NCBI RefSeq assembly: GCF_001895265.1
Contig: NZ_CP016796.1
Span: 434,001-498,000 of the forward strand
DNA: 64,000 bases
Source: Francisella uliginis
GTDB taxonomy: Bacteria > Pseudomonadota > Gammaproteobacteria > Francisellales > Francisellaceae
Direction of reading: 5' to 3'
The translations under genes were made by a program, and so were the position numbers. The notes under the pieces were generated by a model, which did not search any database, was not told the DNA's origin, and saw only the letters and a program-made list of their open reading frames with translations. This document shows positions 15,837 to 24,265 of this stretch, piece by piece. Position 1 is the first letter of the stretch. Each line of letters begins with the position of its first letter.

Positions 15837-16304
15837 ATGAAGAATATAGTTAAGTTAAGCGCAATTTCTTTAGCTGTTATTGGTCTTGCTAGTTGCTCAA
15901 CATTAGGTCTAGATAGCGATAAAGATGCGAAAGATTCGCAAAATCAGCCGGCTACACAAGATAAAGCTCAAGAAACTGCTACTACTAAAGAAGCAGTAGC
16001 ATCTGCTTCGGCTGCGCCAACAGCTACAATTAGTCTTAAGAAAAATACTCAAGATCAAATTGTTGCAACAATATATACTACATATAACAATAATCCTCAA
16101 GGAAGTGTTAAACTGCAATGGCAAGCACCTAAAGATACTAAGTGCTATAATACTAGCTTCCCAATTACTAAGTATAGTGATAAGAAAGATAAAACTTGGG
16201 CTTCAGTTGAAATTAAACAAGGTAATAAGTATTGTCACGGTACATGGACAGCAAATGTAGTATTTGATAAAAATGTAATAGCTACTGACTCTATAACTGT
16301 TTAA
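15837..16304 (+). CDS. lpnA: 17-kDa lipoprotein LpnA (Tul4-like)
   Basis: Outer-membrane lipoprotein, 155 aa. I choose ATG 15837 because AAGGAG lies 8-9 bases upstream; the longer frame from 15798 lacks such a site. Type II signal peptide with lipobox LASC, so Cys20 would be lipidated. A low-complexity Ala/Thr/Glu/Gln linker (about 25-65) precedes a compact domain with WQAPKDTKCY and a second Cys near YCHGTWTA, fitting a disulfide. It is a paralog of the gene at 17144. In Francisella, LpnA/Tul4 is a TLR2 agonist and major antigen (family knowledge). No enzymatic motif is seen. Confidence 0.93.
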   Translation: MKNIVKLSAISLAVIGLASCSTLGLDSDKDAKDSQNQPATQDKAQETATTKEAVASASAAPTATISLKKNTQDQIVATIYTTYNNNPQGSVKLQWQAPKDTKCYNTSFPITKYSDKKDKTWASVEIKQGNKYCHGTWTANVVFDKNVIATDSITV

Positions 16305-16411
16305 TCTTTCTAAAATTTTTATCTTATCAATTAAAATCTATTTTCTTGTCTTTTTGCCTAATATTTTGGTATAGTGTAAATAAATAATTTGTTTTATTGG
16401 ACTTGAAATTT

Positions 16412-16891
16412 ATGAATAAAATTATATCAGCATCAATAGTTTTAGCAGCAGCTACTATATTAACATCTTGTGCATCAGATGCAGATAAGCAAATGCAGCA
16501 GTTGCAACAAACACAGAAGCAATTAAATCAGCAAGCTTCACAAAACTTAGCTAATACTGAGGCATATAGTGCTAAAGTGGTTGCATATAGAAAACAAGCC
16601 GATGCTCTACAGAAGAAATCAGATGCTATGACTACTGATATTAGTGATTTAAAAGCAGCATATTCTCAGTTTAAAGATCCTAATAATAGTAGTGCTATTG
16701 CAGTAAATAAAGAGTTAGTACAAAAAACTTTAGATAAAGCAAAATTAGATGAAAAAATAAATAAATATAGAGCTCAGGCTAATGAGTATCAAGCTAAAAT
16801 AGATGATCTAAAAGTAACTTCACAAACTCAGGCAAATGAGGCTTCTAAAATATCTCAGCAAATCAGTCAATTAAAAGCAGATAATAAATAG
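16412..16891 (+). CDS. Coiled-coil lipoprotein
   Basis: 159-aa lipoprotein starting MNKIISASIVLAA with lipobox LTSC, so Cys20 is the likely lipidation site. The mature part is almost wholly heptad-like: Gln-, Lys- and Ala-rich helices (MQQLQQTQKQLNQQ, YRKQADALQKKSD, ISQQISQLK), resembling Lpp-type or coiled-coil periplasmic proteins. ATG 16412 is chosen over an upstream TTG (16397) because it gives a clean signal peptide. It lies between the two Tul4-type lipoproteins. Its function is unknown; a structural envelope role is a guess from composition. Confidence 0.85.
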   Translation: MNKIISASIVLAAATILTSCASDADKQMQQLQQTQKQLNQQASQNLANTEAYSAKVVAYRKQADALQKKSDAMTTDISDLKAAYSQFKDPNNSSAIAVNKELVQKTLDKAKLDEKINKYRAQANEYQAKIDDLKVTSQTQANEASKISQQISQLKADNK

Positions 16892-16982
16892 TCTGATTTT
16901 ACTCTTTATAGTTGCTAATATTCTTTACTTGCTTTGAGCAAGTGTTAAAATATAGCTTATATTAGAAACTAATTAAATCTTT

Positions 16983-17133
16983 ATGAAAAATATTTTGTTA
17001 CTTAGTATGTTTCTTTGTATTTATGATTTAGTAATTGTATAGATAAGAAGATGATCTTGAACAAAACAGTAGTTTGAGAGAATTTAGAAAGAAAATAGAT
17101 AATAAAATAAATATTAGTAGATTGGAAAAATAG
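16983..17133 (+). pseudogene. Possible decayed small lipoprotein gene
   Basis: An ATG at 16983 opens a signal-like peptide MKNILLLSMFLC that stops after 19 codons. Another frame, from about 17051 to a TAG at 17131, encodes a charged tail (DDLEQNSSLREF...). Together they look like a short lipoprotein gene broken by a stop and a frameshift, in the 252-base gap between two lipoprotein genes. The evidence is composition and position only; chance is possible. Confidence 0.3.
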
Positions 17134-17143
17134 GTGAAAATTA

Positions 17144-17632
17144 ATGAAGAAAATAGCGCTTTGTATAATGGTTTTAGGATTAGCTGGTTGTAGTGATACT
17201 TATCATTCTTTTAGTAAATCTTATAGTTCTTTTATTAGTGGGTTATATGGCTCTGATGACTCAGTAAAAGTTAATCCTGATGATCAATTAGATAATCCAG
17301 ACCAAGATGGCGAGGATTTAGCTGTAGATAAACCAACATCAACAGTAAATTTGAAATACAAACCTAAGACTCATGAAATTGATGCTAAGATTGTTACAAA
17401 CTGGAATGGTGCGCCTCAAGGGACAATTTACCTAACATGGTCAGCACCTAAAGATACTAAATGTTATAGTACTTCATTTCCAATCACTAAGTTTAAAGAT
17501 ACTCAAGATCTTACAAGTGATAGTCAAAGTGTTCTTAGTGATGGTAAAGTTTGTCAAGGAAAGTGGACGGCAACAATTGTTAATAAATCAGATAATTCTA
17601 CTTTAGCTAAAGGTTCTGTCTCTATTAAGTAA
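17144..17632 (+). CDS. lpnB: Lipoprotein LpnB (LpnA paralog)
   Basis: 162-aa lipoprotein with signal MKKIALCIMVLGLAGC (lipobox LAGC, Cys16). An Asp-rich low-complexity spacer (about 40-65) is followed by a domain plainly related to LpnA: WSAPKDTKCYSTSFPITKF against WQAPKDTKCYNTSFPITKY, with the second Cys also kept (VCQGKWTA). The pair suggests tandem duplication with later insertion of the genes between. The ATG at 17144 follows a GTGAAAA stretch. The role is a surface or periplasmic lipoprotein; no enzyme motif is visible. Confidence 0.9.
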   Translation: MKKIALCIMVLGLAGCSDTYHSFSKSYSSFISGLYGSDDSVKVNPDDQLDNPDQDGEDLAVDKPTSTVNLKYKPKTHEIDAKIVTNWNGAPQGTIYLTWSAPKDTKCYSTSFPITKFKDTQDLTSDSQSVLSDGKVCQGKWTATIVNKSDNSTLAKGSVSIK

Positions 17633-17720
17633 CTAAAATTTCTAATCTTTTCAAAGAATAAAGTCTATATTTTTGCTAAACTATTAGATTAATAAATCTT
17701 TTAATTTGGAAATAATAGTA

Positions 17721-19160
17721 ATGAAGCAATTCTTGCAAAGAATAACATATAGTGATTGTGTTTTTTACTTTTTGGCAGTAGCTATATTCATTGTATTTTT
17801 AATGCCATTTATGCATTTTACAACGTTAAATATAATGTCTATAGCTGGAGAAAAAGGTAAGTATTTTAATGACCTGCGTTCGGTGAATCTTTATCTATTT
17901 ATAGATAGATATTATATTTTTTATTATAGCCTTTGTATCGCAAGTGCTGCGATCTTACTCAATAAACAGTTATTGTCAAAGGTAATAGAATTATTTAAAA
18001 GTTTCTCTAAATTGATTCAATATGCGATAGCTATATTTTTTATATTTGGAATTATTTCGTCAGCTTTTGCTATATCACCATCAATAGCCTTTAAAGGTGT
18101 CGCGGTAACGTTTTTGCAATTTTTTTGTGTTTTATTTATAGCAACTCATATCAGGGATAATACTAAAAATATACAAGTTTTCTTTACTATTATATTATTG
18201 TCACTAATATTTTTTGGCGGGGCTTTATTCTTGCAGCTATCTCTAGCTAACTATTCTGTATATGGTCCAGCTATAGCAGGAAATATACAGAAAGTTTTAT
18301 TGTATATGTATAACTGTTTAAATCCCCGTTTTTTAGATAATTATTTTAGTTGGTTTTTACCACTTCTGCTTTTACCATGGTTTGTTGATCTAAGACCTAT
18401 ATATAAAATTGGTGCATTTATTGCTTTAACTCTTTCTTGGTTTATATTAATTAATCATGCATTTAGAACAATATTTGCAGAATATATAGTGATACTACCA
18501 TTACTTTTTATTTTTGCGCGCCAGTATTTTAGATTAGCTTTTACACTGCTAATATCTGCATTAATTTGTGGTTTTTTACTTGATCTATTTTATACTAATT
18601 TCATTATGGCAAATGTACATTCAGGAATAACTTCAACCGAAGATCTCTTGCGAACTGGTGCTAGTGGTAGACTTGGTTTATGGAATGAGGCTTTTTGGGT
18701 TGGGATTAATCATCCTTTAACAGGTATTGGACAATGGAACTATATAGCTGTTACAAAATACCAACAGCATGGCTACCCTCATAATTTATTACTTGAAATA
18801 TGGTCACAGTGGGGCATACCTGCATTTATAGCAGCAGCAACAGTTATTATTACAAGTGTTAAAAACTTATTTAAAAATAGAGTAGAAATATGCTCAAACC
18901 CTTATCATCTTATATTTATAATGATGCTAACAGCTGGCATGATAGATGGGATGTTAAATGCGATGTTTAAAACTTCATTAGGATTATTTGGTTGTGTCTT
19001 TGTATTTGGATTTTGTTTATCTATATTTGCCAGTAAAATACAAACTATAGATAATATAAATATATCAAAGATTAGCTATTTAATAATTAGTCTAGCTATA
19101 ATTGCTAGTTTATTCTGTATAGTTATTTTACCTATCATTTTTCCACCAATGTGGATTTAA
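17721..19160 (+). CDS. pglA: O-oligosaccharyltransferase PglA (Wzy/O-antigen ligase family)
   Basis: Polytopic inner-membrane protein, about 480 aa, with 11-12 hydrophobic segments and a large periplasmic loop before the final helices, in line with the Wzy_C/O-antigen ligase superfamily. The conserved segment around GRLGLWNEAFWVGINHPLTGIGQWNY and the later HGYPHNLLLEIWSQWG holds the family His and Arg positions. In Francisella the protein at this locus next to the lpn genes is PglA, which transfers an oligosaccharide en bloc to pilin and other envelope proteins such as DsbA. The glycan synthesis genes are elsewhere. ATG 17721 is taken as the start; a TTG at 17706 would add five residues. Confidence 0.85.
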   Translation: MKQFLQRITYSDCVFYFLAVAIFIVFLMPFMHFTTLNIMSIAGEKGKYFNDLRSVNLYLFIDRYYIFYYSLCIASAAILLNKQLLSKVIELFKSFSKLIQYAIAIFFIFGIISSAFAISPSIAFKGVAVTFLQFFCVLFIATHIRDNTKNIQVFFTIILLSLIFFGGALFLQLSLANYSVYGPAIAGNIQKVLLYMYNCLNPRFLDNYFSWFLPLLLLPWFVDLRPIYKIGAFIALTLSWFILINHAFRTIFAEYIVILPLLFIFARQYFRLAFTLLISALICGFLLDLFYTNFIMANVHSGITSTEDLLRTGASGRLGLWNEAFWVGINHPLTGIGQWNYIAVTKYQQHGYPHNLLLEIWSQWGIPAFIAAATVIITSVKNLFKNRVEICSNPYHLIFIMMLTAGMIDGMLNAMFKTSLGLFGCVFVFGFCLSIFASKIQTIDNINISKISYLIISLAIIASLFCIVILPIIFPPMWI

Positions 19161-19249
19161 TTCAGCATCAAATTTATTATACTCAGTCATCTTAAACTCA
19201 TTTTAAGAACTTAATAAAATTAATAACTTTTATCAGATACTGAAATAAA

Positions 19250-19390
19250 TATATAGTCAATCCGATTGTATTGTGTACTTTTATGCAGTCATCCTGAATT
19301 TGATTCAGGATCTCTTTACTTTGGGAGATTCCGGATCAAGCCCGGAATGACAGGTTTTATTTTACATAAGTCATTCGGATTAACTATATA
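19250..19390. mobile_element. MITE-like element with terminal inverted repeats, copy 2 (full)
   Basis: A 141-base element whose termini (19250-19268 and 19372-19390, reverse-complemented) match at nearly all positions: TATATAGT(C/T)AATCCGA(A/T)TG. The interior carries a complete two-hairpin palindromic unit at 19288-19351. The flanks and ends match the shorter copy at 3341-3447. There is no transposase inside. Both ends are TA-rich, fitting an IS630/Tc1-like target. Confidence 0.72.
19288..19351. repeat. Two-hairpin palindromic unit inside the MITE-like element
   Basis: GTCAT-CCTGAATTTGATTCAGG-ATCT, a short spacer, then GAGATTCCGGATC-AA-GCCCGGAATGAC. It has the same design as the free-standing units, here enclosed by the element's terminal repeats. 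Confidence 0.85.
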
Positions 19391-19485
19391 TATTCAGCAT
19401 AAGGTTAAAGTCTCTGAAATATATCTAAAAGAGTTTATTATTAAAGAACTTGCTATAGAATAGATTTTAATTATGGTGTTAGATG

Positions 19486-21783
19486 TTATTTACTATCTTC
19501 GAAAGGTACAGCATAATCACATTCTGTATTAGGACATGCTTTTTGTTCACCATCTTTTTTAGTTGTCTTATGTAAAAGAATCGGAGAGTTACATTTAGGG
19601 CAGGGTTCTTTTATTGGAGGATACCAGTAGGCATTCTTACATTTAGGGAATCCTGAACAAGCATAAAAGACTTTACCTTTACGTGATTTTTTTTCAACAA
19701 TATTATTCTTATTACATTTAGGACAAATTACACCGGTATCTTTTGGCTTTTCTAGTGGCTCCATATGTTTACATTTTGGATAGTTAGAACAACCTATAAA
19801 CTTACCATAGCGTCCTTGTTTGATATGTAAATCAGATTCGCATTCAGGGCATTTTCTACCTTCAACTATAGTAGGCTCTTCTTTTTCGATTTCTTTGCCA
19901 TCACTATCAACACGACGGGTATATTTACAAGTTGGATAGTTAGTACAACCAATAAATCTACCATTCTTACCTAAACGAGAAGACAACTTACTACCACACT
20001 CAGGGCAGTCTTCATCAAGCTCTTCTGTGACAACATCTTTACGTGAGACATCTTCTGAGATTTTATTTATCTTCTCAATAAAAGGATGCCAGAAACTATT
20101 TAAAACATTTAAGTAATCATTCTTATGATGAGCAATTTCATCAAGCTCTTTTTCTAGACCAGCAGTATATGAATACTCAACGTATTTCTTAAAGTATTCT
20201 GTTAAGAATTTATTTACAATACGGCCTTTATCTGTAGGGATAAAACGACGCTTCTCAACTTCAACGTATTCTCTTTGTTGTAGCGTGGAGATAATGGTTG
20301 CGTATGTTGATGGTCGGCCAATGCCATATTTTTCTAAAGCCTTGACTAAGGAAGCTTCCGTATAACGAGGAGGTGGCTCTGTTGAATGAGCTTTAACGAG
20401 TACATCATTAAGCTTTATCTTCTCACCTTTTTCAAACTTAGGTAAAGTTATTTCATCATCAGAGTCTTTGTCATCTTCATCTTTCTCAACGTTATAGATT
20501 TTTAAGAATCCAGCATCAACGATAACAGTTCCAGTAACTCTAAATTTATGTTTATTATTTTCAGTAATTAAATCAATAGAAGTGCTATTTAATGTTGCAT
20601 GCTTCATTTGAGAAGCTATAGTTCTATTGTAAATTAAGCTATAAAGCTTAAACTCATCAGCTGTTAGGCGTTGCTTTATTGATTCAGGAGTTCTGTTTGC
20701 AGCAGTTACACGAATAGCTTCGTGAGCTTCTTGAGCATTTTGTGATTTCTTACCAAAAACTCTAGGTTTTGCTGGTAACATATCTTTATCATATTTTGAT
20801 TCAATAAAACTTCTAATATCATTTAAAGCATCATTAGAAAGGTTTGTTGAGTCAGTCCTCATATATGAGATAAGACCTACAGATTCACCATTTCCTAGAT
20901 CTATACCTTCATATAATTTCTGAGCTGTAGACATAGTTCTTTTTGCAGTGAAACCAAGTTTTTTAGATGCTTCTTGTTGTAATGTGGATGTTATAAATGG
21001 AGGATAAGGATTTCTTCTGGTTTTCTTCTCAGTAATTCCATCAACGATTAAAAAACCATTAGCATCTTTTAAGATAGTATCTTTTGCAGTTTCTGCATCT
21101 TGGTCTTTAGTGAATGTGAATTGCTCAACCTTTGAATTATCAAATTCTATTAAATTAGCAAGAATTTTTTTCTTTTTGAAGGTGTCAGCTGTTAGGCTCC
21201 AGTAATCTTTTTTGACAAAATTTTCACGTTCTATTTCACGCTCAACAATCATTCTTAGTGCGGGACTTTGAACTCTTCCTGCAGATAGTCCACTTGTTAT
21301 TTTACGCCATAGTAGCGGAGATAAGTTAAAGCCTACTAAGAAATCTAAAGCTTGACGTGCTTTTTGTGCATTTACTAAGTCCATAGAGAGCTCTTTAGGA
21401 TTATCTATAGCATTAGTAACAGCAGACTTTGTAATTTCGTTAAAGCTAACTCTATAAACATTCTTATCTTTAAGTAAGCGTGCATTTTTCAAAACTTCTT
21501 TAACATGCCATGATATTGCCTCACCTTCTCTATCTGGATCGGTAGCTAGATAGATACTATCTGCAGTTTTAGCGGCTTTTTTGATCGCATCTAAATGTTT
21601 TTTACTTCTATCGCTAGTTGTAAATTTAATTTTAAAATTATCATTTACATCTATAGAAGTATCTTTTGATGGTATTTCACGCACATGCCCAAAAGATGCT
21701 AAGATATCAAAGTCACTTCCTAAATATTTTTTTATAGTCTTTGTTTTTGCTGGAGACTCTACAATTACTAAGTTTTTTGCCAT
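19486..21783 (-). CDS. topA: DNA topoisomerase I
   Basis: Type IA topoisomerase, 765 aa, relaxing negative supercoils. N-terminal Toprim domain (VIVESPAKTKTI; acidic ATDPDREGEA near residues 80-88), catalytic Tyr307 in SYMRTDSTNLS, and the QEAHEAIR segment. The C-terminus carries four zinc-finger modules with Cys pairs, the usual gammaproteobacterial layout: CPECG/CTNYPTC, CPECE/CSNYPKC, CPKCN/CSGFPKC and CPKCN/CPNTEC. It stands alone, convergent with pglA across the MITE-like element and divergent from parA. Confidence 0.97.
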   Translation of the reverse strand: MAKNLVIVESPAKTKTIKKYLGSDFDILASFGHVREIPSKDTSIDVNDNFKIKFTTSDRSKKHLDAIKKAAKTADSIYLATDPDREGEAISWHVKEVLKNARLLKDKNVYRVSFNEITKSAVTNAIDNPKELSMDLVNAQKARQALDFLVGFNLSPLLWRKITSGLSAGRVQSPALRMIVEREIERENFVKKDYWSLTADTFKKKKILANLIEFDNSKVEQFTFTKDQDAETAKDTILKDANGFLIVDGITEKKTRRNPYPPFITSTLQQEASKKLGFTAKRTMSTAQKLYEGIDLGNGESVGLISYMRTDSTNLSNDALNDIRSFIESKYDKDMLPAKPRVFGKKSQNAQEAHEAIRVTAANRTPESIKQRLTADEFKLYSLIYNRTIASQMKHATLNSTSIDLITENNKHKFRVTGTVIVDAGFLKIYNVEKDEDDKDSDDEITLPKFEKGEKIKLNDVLVKAHSTEPPPRYTEASLVKALEKYGIGRPSTYATIISTLQQREYVEVEKRRFIPTDKGRIVNKFLTEYFKKYVEYSYTAGLEKELDEIAHHKNDYLNVLNSFWHPFIEKINKISEDVSRKDVVTEELDEDCPECGSKLSSRLGKNGRFIGCTNYPTCKYTRRVDSDGKEIEKEEPTIVEGRKCPECESDLHIKQGRYGKFIGCSNYPKCKHMEPLEKPKDTGVICPKCNKNNIVEKKSRKGKVFYACSGFPKCKNAYWYPPIKEPCPKCNSPILLHKTTKKDGEQKACPNTECDYAVPFEDSK

Positions 21784-21981
21784 TTTTAACCTTTAGAATG
21801 AATTTTTTTATAAAAAGAGTATTTGAAACACTCGTCAGTGATCTAATAAAATATAAGAAAACATCTCGCTTATCAATAGCTAATGTACAAAAGTTGGTTT
21901 TATAGCGAACAAATATAGACTATAATTCTTTAAGTATTTTATATAAATAAAATAAGTTATATATTTATTAAGGTTAAAAAG

Positions 21982-22617
21982 ATGAGTCAAAAAAATGCAA
22001 AAGTGATTTCTTTGCTTCAACAGAAGGGTGGTTCTGGAAAAACTACGACAGCTATAAATATTGCTTGCGGATTGAAAGAGTTAGGCTATAAAGTTGCTAT
22101 AATAGATATGGACAAAGATAAGCCTGATGCATATATGTGGATGACGAAAAACGATAATTCGGAAGGCTTTGTCTATAATTTAGATGAGAAAACTGTCCGT
22201 GAGAAAGTTTCTGAGCTAAAAACAGGTTTGGACTATATTGTTATTGATACACCACCAAACTTTCAAACAGCAGCCTTAAAATCGGCTTTATTATCTGATT
22301 TGGTAGTTATCCCATGTTCTCCTAGTGGCATGGATCTATCTGGACTTATTGAAGCTAAGGATTTAGCTTTAACTGCAGATAAGCCATATAAGTTTTTTGC
22401 CAATAGAGTGCAAATGCAATCTAATATGTCAAAAAGTTTGATGGACTTTTTTGAAGAGGATGGTAATTTTTTTGAAGCTTACGTTTCTCAAAGTGTCAAG
22501 TTTATAGAATCTGAAGCAGAAGGCTTATATATTGGTGATTATGCAAAGCAGAGCAAAGTCCATGTACAAGTTAAAAAGCTTGCTAGAGAGATAACTGAAT
22601 TCTTTGGAGAAAAATAA
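21982..22617 (+). CDS. parA: ParA family partition ATPase
   Basis: 211-aa deviant Walker ATPase: QQKGGSGKTT (residues 14-22, signature Lys15), IIDMDKDKPDAYMW and IVIDTPPN. The small size without an N-terminal HTH resembles the short ParA type often found on plasmids rather than the chromosomal Soj type. It overlaps parB (AATAATGG: the ATG of parB lies inside the stop region), so the two are coupled. Its job is DNA segregation with ParB. No parS-like palindrome was recognised nearby by eye. Confidence 0.92.
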   Translation: MSQKNAKVISLLQQKGGSGKTTTAINIACGLKELGYKVAIIDMDKDKPDAYMWMTKNDNSEGFVYNLDEKTVREKVSELKTGLDYIVIDTPPNFQTAALKSALLSDLVVIPCSPSGMDLSGLIEAKDLALTADKPYKFFANRVQMQSNMSKSLMDFFEEDGNFFEAYVSQSVKFIESEAEGLYIGDYAKQSKVHVQVKKLAREITEFFGEK

Positions 22618-23531
22618 TGGCTAAGAAAGTATCTTTAATGAATCGTAAAGTTAATCAAAAAGTTCATGATACTGTAGCTCAAGAGAAAAAAGATATGCTC
22701 AGAGCTATGCAGCTACAAGAGCTAAATGAGCAGGCTAGTAAGGTAGGTCAGCTTTTTGAGTTGCCTCTAAATATTGTTCAGCCAGATAAAGATCAGCCAC
22801 GTAAAACTTTTAAAAATATTGACTCATTAGCCAAAAGTATCAAAGAAAATGGTGTTATACAACCAATTATTGTTACGACTAAAAAAGATGATGGTTTACA
22901 TTATATCATAGCAGGAGAAAGAAGGTATTTAGCAAGTAAAGAAGCAGGCCTTACGACAATCCCTTGTATAGTTAGACAAGATGAATCTGATGCTAGTATT
23001 GTACTTTTACAACTTTTAGAGAATGATCAGCGTGAAAGTGTCTCACCTTTTGAAGAGGCAGATGCTTTAAAAGATTTAATAGATAATAAACAAATGAAGA
23101 AATCTGATATCGCTAAAATCTTAGGTAGAGATAATAGCTGGATTTCTATGCGTCTTAAAATTTCTGATTCAGATGATAATATTCGTGAGTTATCAAACAA
23201 AGGGATTATTGATGATGTAAGAACTCTTTATGAGTTAAAGAAATTTGCTGAAGAAATTCCTCAAGGAGCACAAGAGTTTGTTCAAAGAGCTTTAGAAAAT
23301 AAGATTTCAGGATCTTATCGTACTGCAATTACAAGATATAGAGATAATTGGAAACGTAAAGCTGAAATTTTGGATGACTCAAAATCAGATGTGATCAGTA
23401 TTAAAGATATTACTAAAGATAATAATTTGCTAAAAATAAAAGGCTCTCGTTTAGGCGGAAAAGCACATACATATAGTTTTGAGATTACAGAAGAATTTAA
23501 AAAAATATTATTTGAAGCATTAATAAAATAG
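22617..23531 (+). CDS. parB: ParB family partition protein
   Basis: 304-aa ParB. The N-terminal region of about 45 residues is charged. The ParB/Srx-like CTPase domain shows PDKDQPRKTF, SIKENGVIQPIIV and GERRYLASKEAGLTTIP, followed by ENDQRESVSPFEEADAL and an HTH (KSDIAKILGRDNSWISMRL). The C-terminal part is less conserved. It forms a two-gene operon with parA and lies 19 bases from the next gene. Chromosomal parAB usually sits with gidAB near the origin; here the neighbours are topA and unrelated enzymes. Confidence 0.92.
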   Translation: MAKKVSLMNRKVNQKVHDTVAQEKKDMLRAMQLQELNEQASKVGQLFELPLNIVQPDKDQPRKTFKNIDSLAKSIKENGVIQPIIVTTKKDDGLHYIIAGERRYLASKEAGLTTIPCIVRQDESDASIVLLQLLENDQRESVSPFEEADALKDLIDNKQMKKSDIAKILGRDNSWISMRLKISDSDDNIRELSNKGIIDDVRTLYELKKFAEEIPQGAQEFVQRALENKISGSYRTAITRYRDNWKRKAEILDDSKSDVISIKDITKDNNLLKIKGSRLGGKAHTYSFEITEEFKKILFEALIK

Positions 23532-23550
23532 AGTTATAAAGATAACAAAA

Positions 23551-24261
23551 ATGAAAATCGCAATTTTACAAACAGATCACATACCTGAACATAGAAGGGT
23601 AGTTTCAGGGGGAAATTATCCAGATATGTTTGCTAATCTATTTTTTAAACTATCAGTAGTTGTTGATTTGGATATTTTTGATGTAACAGAGCAGGAATAT
23701 CCTGAAAGTTATGATATTTATGATGGTTTTATAATAACAGGTAGTAAAGCAACAGCATTTGATAATTTAGCGTGGATAACTAAGCTAAAGTCTGAAATAG
23801 TAAAACTATATAATAAAAACAAGAAAATAATAGGAATATGTTTTGGGCATCAAATATTAGCTCAAGCCTTAGGTGGCAGAGTTGAGCGTGGACCTAAAGG
23901 TTTTGCAGTGGGAGTTAGAAATGTTAAGGTTCTAACTAAGAGACCCTGGATGAATCCATTTCATAATTATTTAAGTTTGCTATTTTATCATCAAGACATG
24001 GTTGTAGAATTACCTGAAGGTGCGGAGCTTATAAGTACTAGTGATTATTGTAAAGTACAAATGTTTTGTATCAATAATCATATTTTAGGAATTCAAGCAC
24101 ATCCAGAGATGTTAAAAGTCCATAATCATGCTTTAATAAAAGAATATCAAGATGATATTAAGAATGAATTTCAACATGCTTTAGAGAGTTTAAGAATAAG
24201 AGATAATAGTTTGATAATGGCTCATTGGATGGCTAATTTTTTTGAATATAAGGATCAGTGA
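23551..24261 (+). CDS. Class I glutamine amidotransferase (GuaA-like domain)
   Basis: 236-aa stand-alone glutamine amidotransferase domain. The nucleophile Cys lies in GICFGHQILAQALGG, and the His/Glu pair of the triad in QAHPEML. The oxyanion loop region is seen as GFIITGSK. Without a synthetase partner domain, its acceptor is unknown; relatives act in GMP synthesis or hydrolyse gamma-glutamyl compounds. It lies 19 bases after parB and abuts the SGNH hydrolase gene, so it may be in the same transcript. Confidence 0.88.
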   Translation: MKIAILQTDHIPEHRRVVSGGNYPDMFANLFFKLSVVVDLDIFDVTEQEYPESYDIYDGFIITGSKATAFDNLAWITKLKSEIVKLYNKNKKIIGICFGHQILAQALGGRVERGPKGFAVGVRNVKVLTKRPWMNPFHNYLSLLFYHQDMVVELPEGAELISTSDYCKVQMFCINNHILGIQAHPEMLKVHNHALIKEYQDDIKNEFQHALESLRIRDNSLIMAHWMANFFEYKDQ

Positions 24262-24265
24262 AAAT

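Larger units (their letters stand above)
19161..19485. other. 325-base gene-free region holding a MITE-like element
   Basis: Region between the convergent pglA and topA genes. It holds the MITE-like element at 19250-19390 and otherwise AT-rich DNA. A 65-codon open frame here runs through the repeat and is not a credible gene. Confidence 0.8.

Noticed and set aside
19266-19463. 65-codon open frame in the pglA-topA gap
   Set aside because: It runs through the MITE-like element and its hairpins, with no ribosome-binding site; its protein has no domain-like pattern.
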